This document shows positions 25,100 to 34,062 of a DNA stretch of 64,000 bases, piece by piece. Each line of letters begins with the position of its first letter. Position 1 is the stretch's first letter. A program made the translations under genes and the position numbers. A model generated the notes under the pieces. The model searched no databases. It was not told the DNA's origin and saw only the letters and a program-made list of their open reading frames with translations. The DNA lies in NCBI RefSeq assembly GCF_019424165.1, contig NZ_JAHZAA010000002.1, positions 50,041 to 114,040 on the forward strand, written 5' to 3'. Source of the DNA: Desulfovibrio sp. Lineage in GTDB: Bacteria; Desulfobacterota; Desulfovibrionia; Desulfovibrionales; Desulfovibrionaceae.

Positions 25100-26299
25100 C
25101 TACATGGCAGACTTGTAAATGGCAGCCACAGCGGCATCAGTCATGGTGCGCGGGTTGGTAAGGCCGCAAGCATCTTTCTGGGCATTGCCGGTCATAGTAG
25201 GAATGTCCGCTTCTTTCACATCCTTGCCGTATTTTTTGCCAAGAGCTTTCAGCCCCTCGGGAATGCCCACATCAGAAGACAGGGTATTGATGGCGGCGAT
25301 GGCCTTTTTAGAGGCTTCATCGGCGCTCAGGCCGTCGGTGATTTCACCGAGCAGGCGGGCAATGCGGCCGAAGCGGCGACGGGTCGCCATACGGTTATAC
25401 TCGCACACGTGGGGCAGCAGAATGGCGTTGCACTCACCATGCGGCAGGTCATAAAAGCCGCCCAGCTGGTGCGCCATGGCATGTACGTGACCAAGGCTCG
25501 CATTATTGAAGGCCATACCGGCCAGATACTGGGCGTAACACATGCCTTCGCGGGCTTCTTTGTCCTGCCCGTTGGCCACGGCTCGGCGCAGGTAGCGGTT
25601 GATAAATTCCATAGCCTTTTCAGCGCAGGCATCTGTCATGGGCGTGGCGGCCGTAGACACATACGCCTCTACAGCGTGGGTCAGGGCGTCCATACCTGTG
25701 GCGGCGGTAAGAGCCGGGGGCATGCCCATCATGAGCAGGGGATCGTCAATAGCCACGCCGGGCGTACAGCGCCAGTCAACAATAGCCATTTTCACTTTGC
25801 GCGAGGTGTCGGTAATGATGCAGAAGCGGGTCATTTCTGAAGCGGTACCGGCAGTAGTATTGACGGCCACGTAGGGCGGAAAGGGCTTGGCGGATTTGTC
25901 CACGCCTTCATAATCATGAATTTTTCCGCCGTTGCCGGCAAGAAAACCCACGCCCTTGCCGCAGTCATGAGAGCTGCCGCCGCCAAGGGTGATGAGGCTG
26001 TCGCACTTTTCTTTCTTGTACATCTCGAAGGCCGCATCCACGTTATGGTCTGTGGGGTTGGGTACGGTCTGGTCGTAAATGGCGTACTGCATCTTGGCGG
26101 CATCAAGAATGCCGGTAATCTGCTTGAGGATACCAGCCTTGACGATACCCTGGTCCGTAACAATCAACGGCTTCACGCCACCGATATTTTTGAGACGGGA
26201 GGGAATTTCCTTGGAACACCCTTCGCCCACAAGAGTAACATTGGGAATGAAGAAGGAGGTCACCTGCCCCATGTGCATGCTCTTAAGCTCCGTACTCAT
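25100..26299 (-). CDS. Iron-containing alcohol dehydrogenase
   Basis: This is a group III (iron-activated) alcohol dehydrogenase, here probably interconverting ethanol and acetaldehyde with NAD(H). The protein has 399 residues, with the NAD-binding motif LITLGGGSSHDCGKG, the NTTAGTASEMTRFC segment, and metal ligands in TGMDALTHAVEAY and GHVHAMAHQLGGFYDLPHG. AGGAG lies before the ATG at 26299. In Desulfovibrio this enzyme is among the abundant proteins; the long AT-rich upstream region fits regulated, strong expression. It is a single-gene unit. Confidence 0.95.
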   Translation of the reverse strand: MSTELKSMHMGQVTSFFIPNVTLVGEGCSKEIPSRLKNIGGVKPLIVTDQGIVKAGILKQITGILDAAKMQYAIYDQTVPNPTDHNVDAAFEMYKKEKCDSLITLGGGSSHDCGKGVGFLAGNGGKIHDYEGVDKSAKPFPPYVAVNTTAGTASEMTRFCIITDTSRKVKMAIVDWRCTPGVAIDDPLLMMGMPPALTAATGMDALTHAVEAYVSTAATPMTDACAEKAMEFINRYLRRAVANGQDKEAREGMCYAQYLAGMAFNNASLGHVHAMAHQLGGFYDLPHGECNAILLPHVCEYNRMATRRRFGRIARLLGEITDGLSADEASKKAIAAINTLSSDVGIPEGLKALGKKYGKDVKEADIPTMTGNAQKDACGLTNPRTMTDAAVAAIYKSAM

Positions 26300-26468
26300 A
26301 TGCGACTCCTAGCGTTATGCGGACACAATCGCGCTACATGTACCACTATTGTACCGCAGTGATAAGGAAATAACCTTACAAAAAAGAGTACAGCATCAAA
26401 AAATTCAATGCAAGCATCTTGAAGCACGATGTAAAAGTAATTTGTATAGTTATTTTACGCCATAGTAC

Positions 26469-26486
26469 ATGTTATTTTTTACACAA
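26469..26486. promoter_or_regulatory. Possible Rex-type operator upstream of alcohol dehydrogenase
   Basis: On the minus strand TTGTGTAAAAAATAACAT matches about 10 of the 14 fixed positions of the Rex redox-repressor box TTGTGAANNNNTTCACAA. It lies 170 bases from the start codon. Only a weak candidate. Confidence 0.25.
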
Positions 26487-26960
26487 CTCAACATAGATAG
26501 TTCATTTTTGCACAATACTGCATTGGTTGATTGTTCACCCAAAAACTGAAAAGCGTGACCATAGGCCGGATCATGAATATCGGAAGCATGATTTCACGCT
26601 GCTGCCGCCTGAAGACAACAGATATATGTACGCTCAGACCATGCTCGCAAGACGCTGTCCCGCAGTTGAAAGAAGCCCATCGGGCGTGAAGGTTCACACC
26701 CAAGCGGCCGCAAAGCTGCTCAGCCGAATGTTTTTTGTCTTTGAAGCATGCGCAACGCGCCCAAAGCGCCTGTTCAAGTATTCAACACCGCCAATCCACA
26801 TAACAGGCAGCACAGCCGCTGCCCACGAAATATCAAGCAACATTAGGGCATCTAACGCCTGAAGCATTTCTGGATTTATACCTGTACCTCTTACGAAACA
26901 ACACATCGGCAAGGCATTTCTACTACCCATTGCCCGGCTTCCGGCGCATCTTGCTGATGT

Positions 26961-26989
26961 CATTGCGCGGCGCGGAGGGCGATTACCGG
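26961..26989 (+). repeat. Dispersed GC-rich repeat, copy 1
   Basis: CATTGCGCGGCGCGGAGGGC plus AT and ACCGG with variable bases between. The same 29-base block, with two differences, is at 36705-36733. Confidence 0.6.
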
Positions 26990-27156
26990 ACTAATCAAGC
27001 AAGATAACGGGCAAAGCAAGGAAGCCACGTAGCAGACGCTCAAAGCAGGACATTCCTGTCGCCATAAAAAAGCCCGTGCCCATCCAGCCGCCTCCTTGAG
27101 GACGACCAGAACAGACACGGGCCTTTGACACGGCACAGCGCCCAAAAAATATGCAG

Positions 27157-27310
27157 AAAAGCCGTCAGGGCAGTTTTACGTTACAACTGCCCTGACGGCT
27201 GTACAAACAGATGCCCACCACGAAGGTGCAGTACGGTTTCAGCGTTCCCAAAGGCTACGGTAAAAAGACTGTAGCGCGGTTCACCGGCGGGCAAACACCG
27301 CAACGAGGCT
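27157..27310 (+). repeat. Intergenic hairpin-plus-tail repeat, copy B
   Basis: Perfect 15-base arms at 27161-27175 and 27185-27199 (GCCGTCAGGGCAGTT) enclose TTACGTTAC. The following tail of about 110 bases aligns with the copy at 63.15 kb over blocks such as GTTCCCAAAGGCTACGG and AAAAGACTGTAGCGC. The hairpin could also terminate minus-strand transcripts. Confidence 0.6.
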
Positions 27311-27489
27311 CTTGCAGCCTTTTTGAAAACACCTCTTCTCAAGGATCAAATGCCAGAGCAACTTCATTTTGAAGCTGCGCCGACGGCGGCACGAGCAGGC
27401 GTCCGCTATGCAGGCACAAGTGCAGTTTACCTGACTGCTGCGGGCCGTAACGGGCGAGCCTTACACGCTGGGAACTATCTTCCCCGGCA

Positions 27490-30400
27490 TTAGTCCGCCC
27501 TCGGCGCTGCCGACCTTTTTTGCGTCCTGTCCACACGGGCCATGCCCGGTTCACGCATCTTGCCGGGGCGGCACATACGGCTCAGGCGGCGCAGGTACGC
27601 CTTGCGCTTATCCAGAAAGAACGCCAGCGGGCGCGAAAAGTTGCGTCCCAGAAGCCCATCAACCAGAAGCTGGCTTATCTCCCGCTCACGTGTCAGCACC
27701 AACTGCGAGCGTGCCAGCACATTGCGGTCAGCCTCGGGCATGGCCCGTGTGATCTGACGGAAGGCGTCCTGCGCCCTGGGCTGGTAAAACCATATATACA
27801 TGAGGTCCAGCGCATTGACGATGAACGCGCGCTCCAGCTCCTTGCCCTTGACGCCGCCACTGCCCTGAAGGCCACCGGGCCGCGCCAGCTTGATCAGCGC
27901 GTCTTCATGCGGAAAGAGCAGTTCAAGCCGCGTATAGCAGTCAAAGAGATTATTGAGCTTACTTCTGTAGTCCCACCGCCGGATGCGCAGGTTTACCTGG
28001 CTGTCGGCGTACCCTTCAATAAGCGCTGCCACCGAATCCGAAGACATCTTTGAAATCACGGCGGCGCTGGGAACAAGATAGATTTCCGGGCTGGCTACCC
28101 CCCATGCGAAAAGGCCGTAATACAGCAGCGAGTTGTACAGGGAAGAGACCGGAATGGCCAACACACTGCGAAAAAGGTTGCCGATGGCCGCCTCTTTGGG
28201 AAAACCGCGAAATACGTTGTGCGCGCAGATATAAAATCCGTTGATGATGCTCAGAACGGTAAAAACCGTCCACGGGCTTTGGGCCACGGTTATGTTGAAG
28301 GTCCTGTCCAGCAGCCACACACGCACCATAACTTCAAGCAACAGAACAGAAATACCCGTATACATGAGCGAATCGCACAAACGGTTAACGCTGACCTGAT
28401 CCCGCCAGTGGATAAGGGTATCGCGCGTGGCCCCTTTGGCGGCCAGCACCATCTGCACAACGTTGCGCACCCCCGTAATGCCGAACCAGATAAATGTGCC
28501 GCCCCAGGCAAGAAGCCACCAGTCCTGCGTATACAGAAAAGAAAAGAAGGCCGGTACAAAACCCAGCAAGACCTTGAGCCAGTTGCAGAATGAACTGTTC
28601 AAATAGGCCGCCCCGGGCTTTGAAGAGCTGACCTCGTCCTTCTTGCCCAGCAGGTTGTTGCCCAGTGCGGCGCTGAGACCGCCGAGATTCATGATATTGC
28701 CCTGACTGCAAACGTGAAAGTCCTCGCTGGCGGTTTTCCACGCCTTGCGGCACTCAAGCCCAAGATGGCCGCAACCGGGCAACCAGCGCAGACACCTGGC
28801 CGCGCGCTGCCAGATTGAGGGGTTGCGTGGCTTGGTATAGCTGAACACCTCTTCCACCGGTGAGCAGATAGGAATTTCAAACAACTGCCGCCCCCTGTAC
28901 CGACGGGCCGGGCGGCCTTTTCTGGGCAGCGTGTCCTTGATGGCAAAGCCCATACCGTAGGTAATACGGCTTGCGGAACTTGTTCCCAGGCGCGACCCCA
29001 GGGGCTTGTGGCGGTAGTGTTCCCACAATTTCGGCACGTTATGCAAAATATCGCGAAACTTGGCGGCCCGTTCTTCATCCACGGTGCGCATGCGACGCAC
29101 CATCTGCCGGATGATCTGCTTCACACGCGGGCCGAGACCCTCGTTGAGCGCCTGCTGCAATTCACTGATGGGCTTGAGGTTGGCCTGCTGCCGCTCCATC
29201 CAGCTTTTCATGTTAAAGATTTCCAGATGGGTAATGTTGCCTCTGGAATCCCACAGGAGTTCGGCCACGTCTTCCACGCTCAGGCCAGAGGTGCACAGCA
29301 CCAGTCGATAACCCGGCGTAAGCTCCACAAGCTCCCGCGTAAGTTCCAGTATGGAAAGCCGCATGAGGTGCGGCATTTCCTCTTGTGGGGGCGGACAGTC
29401 CAGATCGGGCAGTTCGGGGTGCAGCGCAGCCGACAGCCATTCCTCGGCGATATGCTCCGGCCCCATAGTTTCAAGCACCGCCAGCTCGGCCCGGGCAGTG
29501 GCATCGTCACGCTCGGCAAGCCTTGCGGCCCGCTGCCGCAACGAAGGTTGAACATGGCGGTGCAGCGCTTCGGCCAGATGCAGGCTGCTGGCTTGGCCTC
29601 GGCCCACCATGCGAAGAAATTCCTCGCCTGACAGTTCGGGAACTTCCACTTCCCAGGCGGCTTCCATCTTGGCGCGCTGGTGTTCGTTCCAGAGCGCAAG
29701 GCAGTTGAGCACCCGGTCACGCCGCCAGCGCAGCACCTCGCGGCCCCGCTTCATCATTTCAGCCATCTTGGGGCTGTGCAGAAATTCCAGAAAATCTTCA
29801 TTGGAGCTGAAGCCGCGCGGTATCCAGAACAGGCTTACAAAACGCCCGTAAAACGGAACCTGAAACTCCAGGCCGATGCGCACGTCAATGCCCGTTATTT
29901 CAGCCGCACGTAAAATTTCGCGCGCGGCATCGGGCTGTACCCAATATTCGTAGGCCACGGTCAAGGAGCGCAACCCCTTGATCCACGCATCCATTATAAG
30001 ATGCGTGGGGCTTTTGCGCCCTTTGGTGTTGGCATCATACACATGGTCGTCAAAGGCTATCTGGTTCCAGGCCTCGGGCATTTCCGGCAAGTGATAGCGG
30101 GCCAGCATGCGGCGCACAATGCGCGGTGTTCCCTGTACAGTGCGGCGAAAGTCGTGAGCCAGCTTTAACTGTTCCATAGGATTGTCATGCGCGCGCACAA
30201 TACTCTTCATGATCTGCATGAGTACCCGTGCAGTATTGCGCCGCAATGACGAATGCGCACTGTTCAAAACTTCATCATACAGCGTCTGTAAAGCAAGCAG
30301 CCTGTCTCTGGCCTGTGTGCGCCCAGCCTGAAGATTGCGCAACAGGTTGATGACGGCATAGGCCATACGCGAAACAGGCGATGCCACCAGTTCCTTGATG

Positions 30401-30534
30401 CCGTGCGGGTGCAGGCTGGGGTCAAAAAGGCTGGTATCCGAATGATTGTTATCGGATTCCAGAATGCGATTGACAAGGACAAGGATCTCTCTGTCCTGCT
30501 TGTCAAAATAAATACCACGCCATACGAAACTCAC
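27490..30534 (-). CDS. Large membrane protein of unknown function
   Basis: I do not recognise this 1014-residue protein. The N-terminal 640 residues are soluble and charged. Within them the segment near 190-230 (SLTVAYEYWVQPDAAREI ... GIDVRIGLEFQVPF) resembles the strand-helix rhythm of PHP-type phosphoesterases, but the metal-binding histidines are not clear. About five hydrophobic helices lie between residues 645 and 815, including GFVPAFFSFLYTQ and LMYTGISVLLLEVMVRVWLL. A basic soluble tail follows. I start at GTG 30534, with AAAGGAG upstream, not the earlier ATG at 30567 inside the leader. It is monocistronic. Confidence 0.75.
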   Translation of the reverse strand: MSFVWRGIYFDKQDREILVLVNRILESDNNHSDTSLFDPSLHPHGIKELVASPVSRMAYAVINLLRNLQAGRTQARDRLLALQTLYDEVLNSAHSSLRRNTARVLMQIMKSIVRAHDNPMEQLKLAHDFRRTVQGTPRIVRRMLARYHLPEMPEAWNQIAFDDHVYDANTKGRKSPTHLIMDAWIKGLRSLTVAYEYWVQPDAAREILRAAEITGIDVRIGLEFQVPFYGRFVSLFWIPRGFSSNEDFLEFLHSPKMAEMMKRGREVLRWRRDRVLNCLALWNEHQRAKMEAAWEVEVPELSGEEFLRMVGRGQASSLHLAEALHRHVQPSLRQRAARLAERDDATARAELAVLETMGPEHIAEEWLSAALHPELPDLDCPPPQEEMPHLMRLSILELTRELVELTPGYRLVLCTSGLSVEDVAELLWDSRGNITHLEIFNMKSWMERQQANLKPISELQQALNEGLGPRVKQIIRQMVRRMRTVDEERAAKFRDILHNVPKLWEHYRHKPLGSRLGTSSASRITYGMGFAIKDTLPRKGRPARRYRGRQLFEIPICSPVEEVFSYTKPRNPSIWQRAARCLRWLPGCGHLGLECRKAWKTASEDFHVCSQGNIMNLGGLSAALGNNLLGKKDEVSSSKPGAAYLNSSFCNWLKVLLGFVPAFFSFLYTQDWWLLAWGGTFIWFGITGVRNVVQMVLAAKGATRDTLIHWRDQVSVNRLCDSLMYTGISVLLLEVMVRVWLLDRTFNITVAQSPWTVFTVLSIINGFYICAHNVFRGFPKEAAIGNLFRSVLAIPVSSLYNSLLYYGLFAWGVASPEIYLVPSAAVISKMSSDSVAALIEGYADSQVNLRIRRWDYRSKLNNLFDCYTRLELLFPHEDALIKLARPGGLQGSGGVKGKELERAFIVNALDLMYIWFYQPRAQDAFRQITRAMPEADRNVLARSQLVLTREREISQLLVDGLLGRNFSRPLAFFLDKRKAYLRRLSRMCRPGKMREPGMARVDRTQKRSAAPRAD

Positions 30535-30837
30535 GCCACACGCTCCTTTAAAACCATTGCAGCGCAACAGTTAAAATAAACCTTTTACAACACTTACCCC
30601 GACCCTGCGTTCACGTCAAATATCCCGGTCTTGTGGTGAAACACAGGCAGCCCCCTGCACCGGTAAACAGCAAAAAGTACATGAAAAACTGCCGCTGCCG
30701 CGGCAAGGCCCAATGACACAAATGGCATCAGGCCCCATGCAAAGCGTCCAGCCGTAAACGGCTGGACGCTTCGGCCAAAGGGCCAGGGCTGCTGCACGGC
30801 AGCCCGCGGTAATCACAATGCCTGCGACGAGATGCCG
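30535..30837. other. Spacer between hydG and the large membrane protein gene
   Basis: This 303-base region holds the putative hydG terminator hairpin at 30742-30771 and the upstream region of the large membrane protein gene. I see no gene. Confidence 0.5.
30742..30771 (-). terminator. Hairpin downstream of hydG
   Basis: Perfect 13-base arms AAGCGTCCAGCCG (30742-30754) and complement (30759-30771) flank TAAA, 67 bases past the hydG stop. There is no long T run, so termination is likely but not certain. Confidence 0.6.
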
Positions 30838-32229
30838 TCAGATGAACTCGTCCATACAGCCCGCACGCACCTTTTTGAGCAGGCGGTCCGCAGCGCCGCG
30901 TTCGTGAATGGGCATCCTGTCCAGCTTTTCCTTCAAAAGGCGTTCACCCATCATGCGGGTATAGGGCGTGGCATAGTGCAGCAGAAATTCCATAAACGAC
31001 GCCGCCGAATTTGGCCCGCACTGCCCCTTGATGCCGCATTCGCGCACCATGGAAACGAACTCTTCGCCCCTGCGGCCCAAGCGTGGACAGGCCGCGCAAA
31101 AGGACGGCAGATGCCGCGCTTCTTCAAGCAGAAAACGCACGACCTCATCCACATGGCAGTCTTCACCACAGGGGAAAGGAACCTGCTGGCCTGAAGCCGT
31201 AAACCAGCCGTCGTAGGGATTTGCCACGCTGCCCGTGAGCAGTTGCGAGCCACCGGCGTTACAGCCGTCGCGCCAGAGACCGGACGGCTCCCTGGTGGTC
31301 AGGATAAGGCCGGCATAGGGCAGAGCCAGCCGCGCAAGGGCCACACAGCGCAGGTAGTCCGCATCGCTTACCGGATAAGGAGCCTCCATCAGGCTGCCGG
31401 GCGCGGGACGCATGCGGTGCAGGCTTACGGTACGACAGCCCATGCCGTACACCCGCTCCAGATGGGCCGCATGCTGGATGAGGGCCAGCAGGTCAAACCG
31501 CCAAGGGCCGAGCCCCAGCAGAAGCCCCATGCCCACATCGGGTACTCCCGCCGCAAAAGCGGTGTCAGGGGCTTCAAGGCGCTTGATGTAGTCGCTTTTG
31601 GGACCGGACACGTGCGCCGCGCGATAGCTGGCCTCATGATAGGTATCCTGATAGATGAGGACTGTTCCCACATAGGCGTCGAGCAACGTTTCGTACTGGG
31701 CGCTTTCAAGCGGCCCGACATTGACGTTGACGCTGTGGATTTCGCCCACGCCGTCAAATACGGTGTACAGAATACTGATGGCCTCGGCCAGATACTCCAC
31801 ATCGGCATTGGGCAATTGCCCGCTGACCAGAAAAATACGCTTATGCCCCTGGCGGATAAGACGCAGGGCCGCTTCGCGCATTTCCGGCGATGTCATGTAC
31901 TTGCGCTCTATCTGTTCATTTCCCTTCCGGTTGGCGCAATACAGGCACTCACTGCCGCAATGGTTGGAAAGGTGCAGCGGCGCGGAAAGAACCATGCGGT
32001 CGCCGTAAATCCGCTGTTTGACTTCATCGGCAACAGCCAGAATGCGCTCATTTTCCACGGGGTCGTCAACCCGCATAAGAGCCACAATCTCATCTGCTTC
32101 CAGCGGAACCATCTGCATGGACTTGTCAAGAATATCACGAAGCTCAATGGCGTCCGGGGCATCCTGACGATCCAGGGCGCGCTCAATGGCAGACACACTA
32201 AACCACCGGGGCAACGATTCCACAGACAT
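30838..32229 (-). CDS. hydG: [FeFe]-hydrogenase maturation radical SAM protein HydG
   Basis: HydG splits tyrosine to make the CO and cyanide ligands of the hydrogenase H-cluster. The 463-residue protein has the radical SAM motif Cys91-x3-Cys95-x2-Cys98 (HCGSECLYC) and a C-terminal Cys378-x2-Cys381-x22-Cys404 that binds the auxiliary cluster; this C-terminal triad separates HydG from ThiH. I take ATG 32229. Other maturases (HydE, HydF) and the hydrogenase are not in the window, so the maturation genes are scattered, as in other Desulfovibrio. Confidence 0.93.
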   Translation of the reverse strand: MSVESLPRWFSVSAIERALDRQDAPDAIELRDILDKSMQMVPLEADEIVALMRVDDPVENERILAVADEVKQRIYGDRMVLSAPLHLSNHCGSECLYCANRKGNEQIERKYMTSPEMREAALRLIRQGHKRIFLVSGQLPNADVEYLAEAISILYTVFDGVGEIHSVNVNVGPLESAQYETLLDAYVGTVLIYQDTYHEASYRAAHVSGPKSDYIKRLEAPDTAFAAGVPDVGMGLLLGLGPWRFDLLALIQHAAHLERVYGMGCRTVSLHRMRPAPGSLMEAPYPVSDADYLRCVALARLALPYAGLILTTREPSGLWRDGCNAGGSQLLTGSVANPYDGWFTASGQQVPFPCGEDCHVDEVVRFLLEEARHLPSFCAACPRLGRRGEEFVSMVRECGIKGQCGPNSAASFMEFLLHYATPYTRMMGERLLKEKLDRMPIHERGAADRLLKKVRAGCMDEFI

Positions 32230-32674
32230 GCTTGTCAACCTCGCACAAGTTAAGAACTATGTAAAAATACAGAGCTATCTTGCCTTTCAAAATACTCATT
32301 CAAATTCGGTAATTCGATTGTCCATTATTTCACATATCTCGTCAAGTACAGGAACCACAAATCCATGAGTAATTTTGCGCGCTGCCGGGGCAGCCGCCAT
32401 CCATCCTAAAAATGTCGCCATGCACTACCGCATCAAGTGCCGCAACGCACGCCATCCGCGTAAGACATGCACTACAGGAGCGAAAAGATACCATTTACCG
32501 CTTCCGTAAAGCCCTGTCGCACATCCGCCCACATACGGCCCGGCTGCCGCACGATACCCTGCTCGCCCCACGCCCTGCCGCCGCACATACGCATGACGTA
32601 CTTGCGAACCTGGCAGCGTGGACGTATGCTGTAGCGGTAGACCTCATTCAATCCAGACCTTTCCAGGATTCCCC
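32230..32674. other. Divergent intergenic region hydG / BMP protein
   Basis: This 445-base stretch has an AT-richer core (32260-32360), presumably the promoters of both divergent genes. No gene or RNA structure is recognisable. Confidence 0.4.
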
Positions 32675-33790
32675 ATGCGTCATCGCCAAGCCAGTCTCCC
32701 TGCACACGCCCTGCCCACAACGGCATTTTTTCGCCTGCTCCTGCTTTTTACCGTTTGCATCCTCCTGGCGGGAAAAGCCACGCCCGCCTCTTCAGCCCAA
32801 CCTGCCCCGGCCACGGCCGAAAACCCCTTGCGTGTGGCCCTGCTGCTGGAGCATCCCGGCGGTGACAACGGCTGGAACGATGCATTGCTGCACGGCCTTG
32901 AGCGCGCGCGCCGCGACCTGCCGGTACAGACAGATGTGCTTGTGGCGCCGCCACAAGCCGACACAGCCGCGCTGCAAACTTTTTTTCAAAATGCCGCAAC
33001 AAGCCATGACATGGTTCTTGTGGCCTCAGACCGCCTGCACGAAAGCCTGCGCAACAACGCCGCCAACTTCCGGCGCACCATGTTTGGCTGCATTGACGCA
33101 GGTATACGCGCACCCAACATCATGTGCATTACCTTTGCCGATGAGCAGGCGGCATACCTCGCCGGAGCGGCCGCGGCCATGCTCACCACGCAAACCGCCC
33201 TGCCCGGCATCAATGCCGACAGAACCATCGGCTGGCTTTCGGGCGAGGATGTGCCCGCCATGCGCTCACTGCTCAATGGCTTTGTAGAAGGCGCCCGCCT
33301 GGTGGACCCGGAGGTGCGCGTCATCAACAAGATTACCGGCTCCTTTACCGATGCCGAATCCGGACGCCAGGCGGCCCGCCAGTTGCTGGACCAGGGGGCG
33401 GATGTGCTGGTGCTGGCCTGCGGCGCAGGCAACGGGCCAGCCATGGATGAAGCCGCCGCCCACGGAGCTTATGTGGTGGGGCTGGACAACAACCAGGACA
33501 ACAGGCTGCCCGGCCGGGTGCTCACCTCTATCGTCAAAAAAGCCGACACCGCGGTATATGACCTGGTGGCAGCGGCCGCTTCAGGCAACTTCAAGGGCAA
33601 GGAAATTCTGATACGCGACCTGCAAAACGGTGGCGTGGATATTACAGACATGGCCCCCTTCAAAGCTGCGGCAGGCAAAAATATTCCCGCAGGGCTGGAG
33701 CGCCGCCTGCGTGAATTGCGCGGCGAATTGATACATGGAGGCATCCGGCTTAAATCATTAAGAGAAAAAACACTCTGCGACTGTCTGTAA
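32675..33790 (+). CDS. BMP/PnrA-type periplasmic binding protein
   Basis: This is a substrate-binding protein of the basic-membrane-protein family, which mostly bind nucleosides for ABC uptake. A signal peptide (residues 1-45; hydrophobic FFRLLLLFTVCILLAG, then an Ala-Ser-rich cleavage region) is followed by the two-lobed domain with LEHPGGDNGWNDALLHG, GWLSGEDVPAMRSLLNGFVE and AGNGPAMDEAA. There is no lipobox cysteine in the usual place. The start at ATG 32675 has CCAGGA upstream. No permease or ATPase gene is adjacent, so it is an orphan binding protein or works with a distant transporter. Confidence 0.85.
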   Translation: MRHRQASLPAHALPTTAFFRLLLLFTVCILLAGKATPASSAQPAPATAENPLRVALLLEHPGGDNGWNDALLHGLERARRDLPVQTDVLVAPPQADTAALQTFFQNAATSHDMVLVASDRLHESLRNNAANFRRTMFGCIDAGIRAPNIMCITFADEQAAYLAGAAAAMLTTQTALPGINADRTIGWLSGEDVPAMRSLLNGFVEGARLVDPEVRVINKITGSFTDAESGRQAARQLLDQGADVLVLACGAGNGPAMDEAAAHGAYVVGLDNNQDNRLPGRVLTSIVKKADTAVYDLVAAAASGNFKGKEILIRDLQNGGVDITDMAPFKAAAGKNIPAGLERRLRELRGELIHGGIRLKSLREKTLCDCL

Positions 33791-34062
33791 CCGCTTGCGG
33801 CAGCAGAGCATGCGCAGCCACGGCCGCAGAATGCACAACGCGACCGGGCGCATGCGCGAGCTTACATATCCGGCACGCACGGCGCCCCAGGCGCGGCAGA
33901 TGGTCAGGCCACGTTCATCTATCGGTTTTTACATTGCCGAAGAAATAAAAAACAGATAAACATATTCAAAGTCTATGAACAGCACCCACAGGCCGGGATC
34001 CACAAGCCGGGCCGTAATACAATTTCTGTTTTTCGCCCCTTTCGGACTTCAGGAGAAAAGGT

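Larger units (their letters stand above)
26300..27489. other. Long stretch without a recognisable gene
   Basis: These 1.19 kb hold the AT-rich alcohol dehydrogenase upstream region (26300-26530), then a lower-quality open-frame region (26530-26960) with no family match on either strand, a 29-base repeat at 26961-26989, a long-armed inverted repeat GCCCGTG/CACGGGC (27072-27122), and repeat copy B (27157-27310). A minus-strand frame at 26694-26963 has a hydrophobic segment that might be the remnant of a membrane protein. Confidence 0.5.

Noticed and set aside
26527..26862. 111-codon plus-strand frame in the gene-poor region
   Set aside because: No recognisable domain and no ribosome site; the minus strand is equally open.
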